A DNA stretch of 64,000 bases, taken from CF-46 sp042408445 (GTDB taxonomy: Bacteria > Chloroflexota > Limnocylindria > Limnocylindrales > CSP1-4). Position numbers and translations under genes: made by a program. Positions within the stretch are counted from its first letter, which is position 1; each line of letters begins with the position of its first letter. The stretch is taken from positions 14,092 through 78,091 of the forward strand of contig JBHORC010000019.1 of the NCBI GenBank assembly GCA_042408445.1. Reading direction: 5' to 3'. Positions 49,537 through 58,485 of the stretch are shown one piece after another. The notes beneath the pieces are model-generated. The model worked only from the letters and a program-made list of their open reading frames with translations. It did no database searches and was not told where the DNA came from.

Positions 49537-52317
49537 ATGACCGGGACCGCCTGGCTCGCGATTGGAGCGACGATCGCGAGCCTCCTCGGCACGGGTCTGG
49601 ACCCGGCGTCGCTCGTGCTGCTCGCCTCGGCGTTCGGCGTCGCCGTCGCGGGGCGCGCCGCGGGCGCCGGCGGCGGCGGAGGGACCGCCAAGCGACGAGC
49701 CGGCACCGCCGACGGAACGAGCGGACCGGGCGCGGCGCCAGGAGCGAGCAGGCGCTGGTTGCTGCGGGCGCCGCCGGTGCGCGTGCTCGCCCCGATCGCG
49801 GTCGGGACGCTCGCGATCGCGCTGCGACTCGCCCTCACGGCGACGTCACCAGCGAGCCTCCCAGGCCTGCCGGATGGCTCCGGGCCATGGATCGCCACCG
49901 TGACCACGATCTCCTCGCCGCGCGACGGTTCGCAAGTCGCGACACTCCAGCTCGACCCGGGCCGCCGATCGGAACGGCCCGAACCCCAGCGTGAACTTCC
50001 GCCGATCGCCGTCGCTGCGACGTTGCCTCGGTTCCCGGCGATCGAGCCCGGCGACGAGGTCCGGGTCGACGGCCGCGTCGAGGCGCCGCCGGAGGGACCG
50101 TACGGCGACTACCTCCGCCGGGTCGGCGTGGCGGGCACGATTCGATCGCGATCCCTGACGGTCATCGGCCGGGACGATGACCCCGGGGCACGGCTCGAGG
50201 CGCTGCGGCGAGCGGCCGGTGATGCGCTCGCCGCGGCGCTCCCCGAGCCGGAGGCCGGGCTCGCCGCGGGAATCGTCATCGGGCTCCGCGACCGCGTCGA
50301 CCGAGACCTGGCTGCCGACTTCACGACCGTCGGTGCAAGCCACGTCGTCGCGATCTCCGGCTGGAATATCGCGATCGTGGCCGCGACGATCGCGGCGCTC
50401 GCCGGTCGCCTCGGCCGCCGCCGCCGGTCGATCCTGCTCGTCGTCGCGATCGTCGGATACGTCCTGTTCGCCGGTGCCTCGGCGTCGGTCGTGCGAGCCG
50501 CCGTCATGGCCGGTGTCGTCCTCGTCGCGCGGGAGTCGGGTCGCGCCGGTCGCGCGACCACGGCGCTGGGCTGGGCGGTCGCGCTGCTGCTGCTCGCCGA
50601 TCCGGCCCTCGTCCTCGACGCCGGGTTCCAGCTCTCGACCCTTGCGACGGGTGGGATCCTGGCCTGGGCGACACCATGGACCGAGCGACTCCGGCTTGTC
50701 GCCAGGGGTCGGCTCCCGGGCTGGCTCGCCGAGTCGCTCGGCGTCTCGCTCGCGGCGCAGCTCGCAACCCTGCCGGTCGTCCTGCTGACGTTCGGTCGCC
50801 TCGCCCTCATCTCGCCGATCGTGAACCTGGCGATCGTGCCGCTCGTCGCGCCGGCGATGGCCGCGGCGATGGTCGCGCTCATCGGCGGGCTCATCGCCCT
50901 CGCCGGCGGCCCGGGCGTGATCGCGACACTGGCCGGCCTTCCGGCATGGGCGCTGCTGACGGCAATGTGCACCGTCATCCGGGCGGCAGCCGACCTGCCG
51001 TTCGCCAACGTGTCGTTCGGACCGCCGTGGACGGTGGTTGCGGGCGCGGCATCGGCAGCGGCGATCCTCGGAGCGCGACCGGCCGGGGCATGGCTTGGCC
51101 CGCGGCGCCGACGGACCCGGAGCCGGGGCCGCGACACGACGGGATCGGCGACGCGCGTCGCGACCGCGCCCGTCGCGAAGACACCGGATCCGGCCCGGGC
51201 GACATCGGGCAGCTCGGGCGCGCGTCCGCGCGCGACGCGTCTGTCGCTTGCGCTGCTCGTTGCCGCGACGGCGTCGGTCGGGCTCGCCTTCGCCCATCGC
51301 GCCGATGGGACGACGCGGATCACCGTCCTCGACGTCGGGCAGGGCGACTCGATCCTCGTGGAGGGCGGTCGCGGCGGCCGGATGCTCGTCGATGCCGGAC
51401 CGGACCCGGACCGGCTGCTCGTCGAGCTCGACCGCCGGCTGCCGCCCTGGGACCGCCGGATCGACGTGCTCGTCCTCACGCATCCCCACGAGGACCATGT
51501 CGCCGGGATGCCCCTGCTCCTCGAGCGGTATCGGATCGGACGGGTCTTCGAGACGGGGATGCGTGGTCCCGGTCCCGGCTACCGGGCCTTCGCCGCCGAT
51601 CTCGCGCGGCCCGGCGCGCCGCCCGTCGCGCTGCTCGCCACGGGTGCGCGGATCAGCGTGGATGACCTCCATCTTCGCGTCCTGTGGCCGGACCCCGGCC
51701 GCGTTCCGCGTGAGCCGCCGGACGCCGGTCGCGGGATCAACGACGTCTCCGTCGTGTTCCTCGGCGAAGTGGCCGGGCGTCGGATCCTGCTGACCGGCGA
51801 TGTCGAGGACGACGTCGACCCGATCCTCGCGACGCGCGACCTGCCGCGCGTCGACATCCTGAAGGTCGCCCACCACGGCAGCGCCACGGCCTCGACCCCC
51901 GCGTTCCTCGACCGCGTCCGACCGGCGATCGCGGTCGTCTCTGCCGGAGCGGGGAATCCGTACGGCCACCCCGCGCGCTCGACGATCGATCGCCTCAAGG
52001 GGACGGGCGCGCGCGTCCTGCGGACCGATACGGACGGATCGGTGTCGATCGCGATCTCGCCGGCTGGAGCCATCGCGGTGGCAACGTCCGGAGCACGGGC
52101 TGCGGCGCTCGTGCCCCGCCTCGCGAGAGGCATTTCGTCGGCGCTCGTGGACCCGGCCGCGTTCGTGACGGCCGCGACCGGCGCGCGTGCCGCTCCGACG
52201 GGTTCGAGCGCACCGGCGCCTGGCGTCCTCGTTCAGTCGGTCGCGTTCACGTGCGCGGTGCCGATCACGGCTCGGGCCCGGGATCCGACACTCGCGGGGA
52301 TACCATCGAGCGGATGA
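49537..52317 (+). CDS. comEC: DNA uptake channel ComEC/Rec2
   Basis: 926 residues. An N-terminal membrane segment with a Gly/Ala-rich loop comes first, then an OB-like domain (~110-210), the Competence domain with many spans (ISGWNIAIVAATIAALAGRL; SLAAQLATLPVVLLTFGRL), and from ~585 a metallo-beta-lactamase domain (TVLDVGQGDSILVEGG, TLTHPHEDHVAG-type metal motif read as LTHPHEDHVAG, and VAHHGSATAS). ComEC forms the inner-membrane channel for single-stranded DNA, and its MBL domain probably degrades the other strand. The stop overlaps holA (ATGA). Confidence 0.95.
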   Translation: MTGTAWLAIGATIASLLGTGLDPASLVLLASAFGVAVAGRAAGAGGGGGTAKRRAGTADGTSGPGAAPGASRRWLLRAPPVRVLAPIAVGTLAIALRLALTATSPASLPGLPDGSGPWIATVTTISSPRDGSQVATLQLDPGRRSERPEPQRELPPIAVAATLPRFPAIEPGDEVRVDGRVEAPPEGPYGDYLRRVGVAGTIRSRSLTVIGRDDDPGARLEALRRAAGDALAAALPEPEAGLAAGIVIGLRDRVDRDLAADFTTVGASHVVAISGWNIAIVAATIAALAGRLGRRRRSILLVVAIVGYVLFAGASASVVRAAVMAGVVLVARESGRAGRATTALGWAVALLLLADPALVLDAGFQLSTLATGGILAWATPWTERLRLVARGRLPGWLAESLGVSLAAQLATLPVVLLTFGRLALISPIVNLAIVPLVAPAMAAAMVALIGGLIALAGGPGVIATLAGLPAWALLTAMCTVIRAAADLPFANVSFGPPWTVVAGAASAAAILGARPAGAWLGPRRRRTRSRGRDTTGSATRVATAPVAKTPDPARATSGSSGARPRATRLSLALLVAATASVGLAFAHRADGTTRITVLDVGQGDSILVEGGRGGRMLVDAGPDPDRLLVELDRRLPPWDRRIDVLVLTHPHEDHVAGMPLLLERYRIGRVFETGMRGPGPGYRAFAADLARPGAPPVALLATGARISVDDLHLRVLWPDPGRVPREPPDAGRGINDVSVVFLGEVAGRRILLTGDVEDDVDPILATRDLPRVDILKVAHHGSATASTPAFLDRVRPAIAVVSAGAGNPYGHPARSTIDRLKGTGARVLRTDTDGSVSIAISPAGAIAVATSGARAAALVPRLARGISSALVDPAAFVTAATGARAAPTGSSAPAPGVLVQSVAFTCAVPITARARDPTLAGIPSSG

Positions 52318-53435
52318 CGGCTCCCGCTCCACTGGCGTATTTCCACGGCGACGACGACCTGACGATCGAGCGCGCCGTGGCCCGGTTTCGCGCGGCGCTC
52401 GCGGACGGCGGCGAGCCGCTCGACCGCTGGGACCTCCGCGGCAACCGGAACCTGGCAACGACCCAGATCGGCGAGATCCACGGTCGGGTCGCGACCCCGG
52501 TGATGTTCGGCGGCGGCACGCTCGTCGTCGTTACGAACCCCGGCGCCCTGACCGTTCGGAACGAGGATCGCGACGCGCTCCTGGACGTCATCGCGCTCGT
52601 TGCGCCCGGGAACGGGATCGTGTTCGTCGAGCAGGCACCGAGCGGTGGCAAGGGCCCGAGCCAGGCGAAGGTCGCGGAGGCCGTCCGCGCCGGTGGCGGC
52701 AGGATCCAGCAGTTCGAGTCGCCGCGTGAGGGCGCCTTCGCCGCCTGGATCGACAGCGAGGCCCGCGACCGGGGCCTCCGCCTCGGGGCGGGCGCTGCGA
52801 AGGAGCTCGCAACGCGGATCGGTGGGTTCGTCCGGGAGGGTGACGCGGATCGCCGGGATCAGACGCGACGGGCGGTGATGGAGCTCGACAAGCTCGCACT
52901 CTTTCGATCGGACACGGCGATCACGGTCGAGGACGTCCAGGCGCTCGTGGCCGAGGCGGTCCCGGGTTCGGCCTGGGCGTTCGCGGACGCGGTCGCGGAG
53001 CGCGACGGCCCGCGTGCCACCCAGCTTCTCGATGCGCTCGCGGAGACGATGGCGGAGCCGGTCGTCGTGGTCGTCCTCCATCGACGACTTCGTGAGCTGA
53101 TCGAGGTCCAGGACCGGGTCCGGACCGCGAAGACGGGCGGCGAGATCGGCCGGGCGATGGGGATCAAGAGCTCGTTCCGGATCGACCGGCTCGCGGAGCA
53201 GGCACGGCGCTGGCACCCGGATGAGCTGATCGCGGCGCTCGACGGTCTGCTCGAGCTCGAGGCGGTGGTCAAGGGAGCGCCGGGCCGGAGCGGCGGCGAT
53301 GCGCGCCACCGGCTCGCCTTCGCCCTGTGGATCGCCGATCACGTCGGCAGCTCCGGCGTGCGGCGGAACCGCGGCGCCGGCACGGTGGCGCGGCAAGGGT
53401 CGTCGCGGGATCAGCGGATCAGCAGCGGGACCTGA
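52314..53435 (+). CDS. holA: DNA polymerase III subunit delta
   Basis: 373 residues from the ATG at 52314, overlapping the comEC stop. The N-terminal ATPase-like domain begins LAYFHGDDDLTIERAVARFR and has VATPVMFGGGTLVVVTNPGA; the lid and C-terminal collar follow (ATRIGGFVREGDADRRDQTR, KSSFRIDRLAEQARRW). Delta opens the sliding clamp during clamp loading. The comEC-holA pairing is widespread. Usually rpsT follows, but here rpsT is 36 kb away. The Gly/Arg-rich tail is extra. Confidence 0.9.
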   Translation: MTAPAPLAYFHGDDDLTIERAVARFRAALADGGEPLDRWDLRGNRNLATTQIGEIHGRVATPVMFGGGTLVVVTNPGALTVRNEDRDALLDVIALVAPGNGIVFVEQAPSGGKGPSQAKVAEAVRAGGGRIQQFESPREGAFAAWIDSEARDRGLRLGAGAAKELATRIGGFVREGDADRRDQTRRAVMELDKLALFRSDTAITVEDVQALVAEAVPGSAWAFADAVAERDGPRATQLLDALAETMAEPVVVVVLHRRLRELIEVQDRVRTAKTGGEIGRAMGIKSSFRIDRLAEQARRWHPDELIAALDGLLELEAVVKGAPGRSGGDARHRLAFALWIADHVGSSGVRRNRGAGTVARQGSSRDQRISSGT

Positions 53436-53480
53436 AGGGGACGCGACACCGGCGACTGCTGGGTGGACGCTCCGCCGCGA

Positions 53481-53735
53481 TCAGTCGGCCGACGACCAGG
53501 CCTGCTCCTGCACGACGAGATCGCTCTCGATCGCGAAGACGCAGCGGCCATCACGGAGATCCAGCAGCTCGATCAGCTCCGGGTCGATGTAGAGCTGGTG
53601 GCAGTCCTCGCACAGCCCGCCGGGAATGCCGAAGCAGAGCCGCTCGCTCCGATCCGACATCCGGAAGGTCGTGTCGAACCGGGTCGTGATCAGGCGACGG
53701 CTGCAACCGGGGCAACGCTCGCGAAGACGGGACAT
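53481..53735 (-). CDS. small protein with two CxxC pairs (zinc-ribbon-like)
   Basis: 84 residues from the ATG at 53735. Cys pairs CPGC (residues ~8-11) and CEDC (~42-45) enclose RRLITTRFDTTFRMSDRSER. The C-terminus (LYIDPELIELLDLRDGRCVF) is helical. The layout resembles YgiT-type zinc fingers without a helix-turn-helix. Function is unknown. It has no strong ribosome site and lies 220 bases past the nadD-rsfS stop, with a hairpin between. Confidence 0.65.
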   Translation of the reverse strand: MSRLRERCPGCSRRLITTRFDTTFRMSDRSERLCFGIPGGLCEDCHQLYIDPELIELLDLRDGRCVFAIESDLVVQEQAWSSAD

Positions 53736-53834
53736 CGTGTGGATCCGTGAGCCTCTCGTGGAGGGATCGATCGGGGCGATCGACCACCTGCCGCGATGCT
53801 GCGATCCGGCACGACAACCGGACATGACCCGACG

Positions 53835-53855
53835 GTACCGCCGTCGAGGCGGTAC
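53835..53855. repeat. 8-bp hairpin downstream of nadD-rsfS
   Basis: GTACCGCC (53835-53842), 5-base loop, GGCGGTAC (53848-53855). It could end the obg-nadD-rsfS transcript or be an operator for the small zinc-ribbon gene. No U-run on either side. Confidence 0.4.
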
Positions 53856-53956
53856 TCGGCGAGGTCTGGCGGCGTCCCGAAGCCCTGCGCCCGGAGCCCC
53901 CAGGCTGTTCGGCGCCCTCCGGCCGCGTTGCGCGCGCGAAGGCTCGACGGCCGCTG

Positions 53957-55138
53957 CTACTGGACGCGAAGGACGGTTCGCGCCTCGGACCAGTGCTTCT
54001 CGAGGGAGTAGTACTCGCGCTCGGGTGGGGTGAAGACGTGGACGACGACCGACCCGAAGTCCACGAGCACCCAGTGGGATGCGGCGGTTCCCTCGCGACC
54101 GATCGGTCGGATCTTCTCGGCCCGCATCCCCTCGATGATCCCGTCGGCGATCGCATCGAGCTGGCGCTCCGACCCGCCGGAACAGATCACGAAGGCGTCG
54201 GCGAGCGTCGTGAGGCCCTGGAGATCGAGCAGCACGATGTCGGCCGCCTTCTTGTCCTCGGCGAGCTCGACGATCCGACGCGCGACATCGAGCGGCGGAC
54301 GCTCCCCGGCGGGGCCGGGGTCGCCAGTGCCCGGCGTGGGCGGCGGGACGGCGCCGCGCGCCTCAGCGGCGCGTGCACTGGCTGCCGCTCGCGTCGGCAG
54401 CCCGTCGGGCCGCGGCGTCGTGGCGGAGCCGGTGGTTCCGGCCCGCGCCGTCGGCGAGCGGTCGGAGAGGGGTTCGGTCACAGGCGATGCATCCTCCAGG
54501 GGTTCGGGTTGACGATACAGCCGATGGGCGGCGATGACCGCTGCCACGCCCGGCGGGACGAGCCCGTCGATCGGCTCGCCGCGGGCGACGCGCCGCCGGA
54601 TCTCGGACGCGGAGACGTCCACGGCAGGACCCGGGATGACGACGATCCGGTCGGATCGGCCGGGAAAGGCGCGCTCGAACGCGGCGAGATCGGGCTCCGG
54701 ATGGCCGGCCCGCGGCGCGACCGCGATCCGCGAGAGGTCGAGCAGCCGGTCCGGATCGTGCCACGTGGCGAAGCCGGCAAACGACTCGCTCGAGAGGATG
54801 ACGACGATGTCACTCGGGTCGACGGCGCTCGCTGCATTGTCCGCGACACCGCCATCGCCGAGCCCCAGGAGCTGCGCGACCGTGTCGACCGTCCAGGACG
54901 GTCCCGGCCGGTCGAGCTCGATCCGCGATGCCTCGAGCCCCGGCTCCCCGACGATCCCGGCCTCCACCATCTCGAGTCGGATCTCCGGCGGGCTCATCGG
55001 CCGGCCGAGCTTGTGGGGCGGCGCGGCGGCCGGGACGACGAGCACGCGGTCGAGGCCGAGGTGGTCGCGTGCGGCCCGGGCAAGGCCGAGGTGGCCGACA
55101 TGGAACGGATCGAAGGAACCGCCGAGCAGCCCGATCAC
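53957..55138 (-). CDS. nadD-rsfS: fusion of nicotinate-nucleotide adenylyltransferase (NadD) and ribosome silencing factor (RsfS)
   Basis: 393 residues from the GTG at 55138, which overlaps the obg stop (GTGA) and has GGGAGG upstream; a GTG eight codons earlier is less likely. Residues 1-210 are NadD: IGLLGGSFDPFHVGHLGLAR, PAAAPPHK, and VDVSASEIRRRVARGEPI. A disordered linker of ~75 residues follows. Residues ~285-393 are RsfS: VELAEDKKAADIVLLDLQG, FVICSGGSERQLDAIADGI, HWVLVDFGSVVVHVFTPPER. NadD makes deamido-NAD from nicotinate mononucleotide; RsfS binds uL14 and blocks subunit joining in starvation. The genes are normally adjacent, so the fusion keeps gene order. Confidence 0.92.
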   Translation of the reverse strand: MIGLLGGSFDPFHVGHLGLARAARDHLGLDRVLVVPAAAPPHKLGRPMSPPEIRLEMVEAGIVGEPGLEASRIELDRPGPSWTVDTVAQLLGLGDGGVADNAASAVDPSDIVVILSSESFAGFATWHDPDRLLDLSRIAVAPRAGHPEPDLAAFERAFPGRSDRIVVIPGPAVDVSASEIRRRVARGEPIDGLVPPGVAAVIAAHRLYRQPEPLEDASPVTEPLSDRSPTARAGTTGSATTPRPDGLPTRAAASARAAEARGAVPPPTPGTGDPGPAGERPPLDVARRIVELAEDKKAADIVLLDLQGLTTLADAFVICSGGSERQLDAIADGIIEGMRAEKIRPIGREGTAASHWVLVDFGSVVVHVFTPPEREYYSLEKHWSEARTVLRVQ

Positions 55139-56439
55139 GCCTCCCAGGGCTGCGCCTCCCACTCCAGCTCGGTGGACCCGATCCGGACGACGTCGCCGGC
55201 CCGGATCCCCTGCCGTCGGAGCTCATCGTCGATCCCGAGCCGGGCCAGCTCGCGCTGGAACCGTTCGGCGGATTCCTCGACCTCGAAGTTCGTCTGGGCG
55301 GCGACCCGTTCGATCCGTCGGCCGCGGACCCGGAAGGCACCCGCGGACTCGACATCGACGGCGAAGCCATCGCCCATCCCCTCGATCCGATGGACGACGA
55401 CACCGGCCGGTTCGAGACGCTCCTCGGGCTCGTCCCCCGCCGGGAGCAGTGCACCGATCCGGCCCAGCAGCGCGTCGAGGCCCAGCCCCTCGGCCGCGGA
55501 GATCGCGACCACGTCCTCCCCGTCCGCGACGCGGGCGGCCCGGAACGTCGGCCACGCCTCGGCGGCAGCCGTGCGATCGAGCTTGTTGAAGACGACGAGC
55601 ATCGGCTTGTCGAGGAGCGCGGGATCGTGCGCCCGCAGCTCGTCGCGGATCACGTCGTGGTCCCAATCCGGGTCGCGCGCCGACCCGTCGACGAGATGGA
55701 GCAGGACGCGGGTCCGCTCGACGTGGCGAAGAAACGCGTGCCCGAGCCCCGCGCCGATCGACGCACCCTCGATGAGACCCGGGACGTCCGCGATCGTCGC
55801 CCGGCGGTCCCGACCGGGATCATCGGGATCGGGCAGCTCGAGGACGCCGAGGTTCGGCTCGAGCGTCGTGAACGGGTAGTCGGCGATCTTCGGGCGCGCG
55901 GCGGTGAGCGCCGCGAGCAGGGTCGACTTCCCCGCGTTCGGCAGCCCCACCAGCCCGATGTCCGCAATCAGCCGAAGCTCGAGCCGGAGATGTCGATCCT
56001 CGCCCGGCTCGCCCTTCTGGGCGTGCTTCGGCGCCTGATGGGTCGAGGTCTTGAAGTGGGTGTTGCCGAGGCCGCCGCGGCCACCGCGGGCGATCATCAC
56101 CGTCTGGCCGACCTCGACGAGATCCGCGACGAGCGCTCCGCTCGCCTCGTCGATCACCGCCGTCCCGGGCGGGACGTCGAGGATGAGATCCTCGCCCGCC
56201 GAGCCGTGCCGTCGCGCACGCTCGCCGCGGCCGCCGTGTTCGGCCTTGAAGTGATGCTTGTAGCGGAAGTCGCGGAGCGTCGTCTGGCCGGCGTCGACGC
56301 GGAGATGGACGGATCCGCCCCGGCCGCCATCGCCGCCGTCGGGGCCGCCGCGCGGGACGTGCGCCTCGTGCCGGAACGTCGCGGCGCCGTCTCCGCCGTC
56401 GCCGGCCCGGACGAAGATCGTGACGCGGTCAAGAAACAT
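55135..56439 (-). CDS. obg: GTPase Obg (CgtA)
   Basis: 434 residues from the ATG at 56439 (family start MFLDRVTIFVRAGDGGDGAA); an ATG six codons upstream is also open. The Gly-rich Obg fold includes PRGGPDGGDGGRGGSVHL. GTPase motifs: GLPNAGKSTLLAALT (G1), DVPGLIEGAS (G3), VFNKLDRT (G4). The C-terminal OCT domain (residues ~330-434) is complete. Obg acts in 50S assembly and stringent response. It is coupled to nadD-rsfS, both linked to ribosome status. Confidence 0.97.
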   Translation of the reverse strand: MFLDRVTIFVRAGDGGDGAATFRHEAHVPRGGPDGGDGGRGGSVHLRVDAGQTTLRDFRYKHHFKAEHGGRGERARRHGSAGEDLILDVPPGTAVIDEASGALVADLVEVGQTVMIARGGRGGLGNTHFKTSTHQAPKHAQKGEPGEDRHLRLELRLIADIGLVGLPNAGKSTLLAALTAARPKIADYPFTTLEPNLGVLELPDPDDPGRDRRATIADVPGLIEGASIGAGLGHAFLRHVERTRVLLHLVDGSARDPDWDHDVIRDELRAHDPALLDKPMLVVFNKLDRTAAAEAWPTFRAARVADGEDVVAISAAEGLGLDALLGRIGALLPAGDEPEERLEPAGVVVHRIEGMGDGFAVDVESAGAFRVRGRRIERVAAQTNFEVEESAERFQRELARLGIDDELRRQGIRAGDVVRIGSTELEWEAQPWEA

Positions 56440-56566
56440 GCGGCTCGATTGTCGCATCCGGGCCCGAACCGGCCCGCCACGAGGGCCTCGCCGGAGACAC
56501 CGTCATGCGTGCCGGCGCCGCCGTCGCCGGCCCTCCTCCAGGCCGGCGACGTCGGACGGGCGAGGA

Positions 56567-57871
56567 TCAGAGATAGATCAGCGGGTTGACCCGCGTGCCG
56601 CCGTCCCAGATCGGTCCGCGCCACACCTCGAAGTGGAGATGCGGCCCCGTCGCGTTGCCCGTCATGCCGACCCGCCCGACCTGCTGGGCGCGCCCGACGG
56701 ACTGGCCGCGACCGACGGTGATCGACGACATGTGGTTGTACGTGGTGTAGAGGCCGGAACCGTGGGCGATCCAGACCTGGTAGCCGCCGCCGTTGTTCTT
56801 CCAGCCGGCGAAGAGGACGGTGCCGGACGCGGCGGCCATGACCTTCGTGCCCATGTCGGCTGCGATGTCGATCGCGTAATGGCCGGGGTGGAAGTACTGG
56901 CTGATGTACCCGCCCGCGACCGGCCAATGGAACTTGCCGCCGGTGTACTGGGACGGTGGCCGGGACGAGCCGCCGCTCGGATGGGTCGAGGGATGCGTCG
57001 TCGGATGGGCGACCGGCTTCGGCCGGGGGGCCGGGATGCCGCCGGCGAGCGCGCCGGGGATCGTCAACGTCTGGCCGACGACGAGGATCGGGTCTGCGAG
57101 GTCGTTCGCGTCGATGATGTCGGCGGGGTCGACGCGGTACTTCGCGCTGAGGCTCTCGAGCGTATCGGCGGCAGCGACCCGGACGACGACCCCGCTGACC
57201 GGCGGGATCAGGAGCGTCTGGCCGATGTGGAGATCGTTCTTGGACGTGAGGTGGTTTGCCCACCACACGGTCATCATCGAGACATCGAAGTGATGAGCGA
57301 TGCCCGTGAGCGTGTCGCCGGACTTGACGCGGTACAGCCGCATCAGCTCCTTGCCGTCAGCGACCGTCGTATCGACCGAGGTCGGCTTGACGAGCGTGCC
57401 GTCGGCCGAGAAGGGACCGTCGATCGTGAGCCGCTCGTCCGGCGATCCGGTCGACACCAGGCCGCCGTCGCCGGAGTCCGCTCCATCGACTTCGTCCGTC
57501 GTCGCGCCTGGCTCACCCTCGATCCCGGCCACGGCCCCTGCCGCACCGGAGACCGCTCCGCCGAGCGCGATCCGGCTGTCGCCACCGCCGCCCGACGTGT
57601 TGCCGGTCGGGCCGGTGCTTCCGGTCGCAGCCACATTGCTGACGATCAACGCGATCGCGACGAGCCCGACGGCCGTCGCGGAGACGATCCGCTCGCCCGA
57701 GAGGGTGATGCCGCGGAGCGACTCGGCGGTGGGACGACTGCGCGGAGCGGTGACGGCTCGCGCGAGGTCGGTGGTCCGCCGCTGGATCCTGTGGGCCGCC
57801 GCCGAACGGCGAGCCGGGGCCGGGCGCAGGCGCGTGAAGAAGCGCTGCACACCGACCGGTGCGTTGAGCAA
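56567..57871 (-). CDS. LysM/M23 murein endopeptidase-like protein
   Basis: 434 residues from a TTG at 57871 with AGGAG six to seven bases upstream. The frame is open further upstream, but the promoter at 58010-58038 and this ribosome site support the short start. One membrane span (~IVSATAVGLVAIALIVSNVA), two LysM domains (YRVKSGDTLTGIAHHFDVSM; VRVAAADTLESLSAKYRVDP), a Pro/His/Ser linker, then an M23 domain with zinc ligands in HYAIDIAADMG and TGPHLHFEVW. M23 enzymes cut peptidoglycan cross-bridges or act as activators; the intact HxxxD and HxH suggest an active enzyme. Confidence 0.92.
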   Translation of the reverse strand: MLNAPVGVQRFFTRLRPAPARRSAAAHRIQRRTTDLARAVTAPRSRPTAESLRGITLSGERIVSATAVGLVAIALIVSNVAATGSTGPTGNTSGGGGDSRIALGGAVSGAAGAVAGIEGEPGATTDEVDGADSGDGGLVSTGSPDERLTIDGPFSADGTLVKPTSVDTTVADGKELMRLYRVKSGDTLTGIAHHFDVSMMTVWWANHLTSKNDLHIGQTLLIPPVSGVVVRVAAADTLESLSAKYRVDPADIIDANDLADPILVVGQTLTIPGALAGGIPAPRPKPVAHPTTHPSTHPSGGSSRPPSQYTGGKFHWPVAGGYISQYFHPGHYAIDIAADMGTKVMAAASGTVLFAGWKNNGGGYQVWIAHGSGLYTTYNHMSSITVGRGQSVGRAQQVGRVGMTGNATGPHLHFEVWRGPIWDGGTRVNPLIYL

Positions 57872-58009
57872 TCCGGTCTCCTGTGGGGTCGGGGGTCCGC
57901 GCGGGGGACGGGGAAGCGCCTGGGGATGGACCGCCCGGGGTCGCGATATCGAGCTGGGGTCTCTTTCCGCGGCCGAGCCCACACGTGCGGCGGGCTGACG
58001 ACGGGCCGA

Positions 58010-58038
58010 ACGGTAACAGACGTGTAACGGCATCGCAA
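58010..58038 (-). promoter_or_regulatory. promoter of the LysM/M23 gene
   Basis: Minus strand TTGCGA (58033-58038), 17-base spacer, TACCGT (58010-58015), giving a leader of about 130 bases before the TTG at 57871. Confidence 0.6.
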
Positions 58039-58181
58039 ACGCGGACGGCGCTCGGCGTTACAGCGTCGCGCACCTCACGACACCAGACCGCACCGGACCA
58101 CACCGAACCTCAGCGCTCCGCCGCGACTGCCGGGTCTCGCTCGCCCGACGGCCCTGACGGGCGGTCGGCCCGGCAGCTGGG

Positions 58182-58227
58182 CGGCCCGGCGGCCCGGCGG
58201 CCCGGCGGCCCGGCGGCCCGGCGGCTC
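58182..58227. repeat. 8-bp minisatellite CGGCCCGG
   Basis: Five perfect head-to-tail copies of CGGCCCGG (58182-58221) and a degenerate sixth. No gene is affected. It is likely to vary in copy number by slippage. Confidence 0.9.
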
Positions 58228-58404
58228 ATTTGACAATCAGCGTCGCCTTTGGCGGCCATGAAGCCGGAATCGGCTCCCGGAACGCGTGGTTGTTAGCCGC
58301 TAGAGGCGAATTCTCGCCGCCCGGACCCCCGCTCGCCGGCTGTCAGCCGCCAAAGAGCGTCGTGGCTGCCGTATGAGCATTGCGCGGTCCCTTGCGCGAG
58401 GGAG

Positions 58405-58456
58405 GCGCGGCGAGAAGCAGAGCGAGCGCGGCGAGAAGCCGAGCGAGCGCGGCGAT
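58405..58456. repeat. 21-bp tandem repeat, about 2.5 copies
   Basis: Copies at 58405-58425 and 58426-58446 differ at one base (GAAGCAGAGC versus GAAGCCGAGC); a third copy is partial (58447-58456). It ends 30 bases before the rho stop. Confidence 0.85.
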
Positions 58457-58485
58457 GGCGCGGCCAGCCGCGACAGGCGTCGGGT

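Larger units (their letters stand above)
58039..58485. other. intergenic region rich in repeats
   Basis: About 450 bases between rho and the LysM/M23 promoter with no convincing gene on either strand. It holds an 8-bp and a 21-bp tandem repeat (listed separately) and a pair of inverted repeats CTTTGGCGGC/GCCGCCAAAG (58247-58256 / 58346-58355) that could fold a ~110-base stem-loop. Confidence 0.6.
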
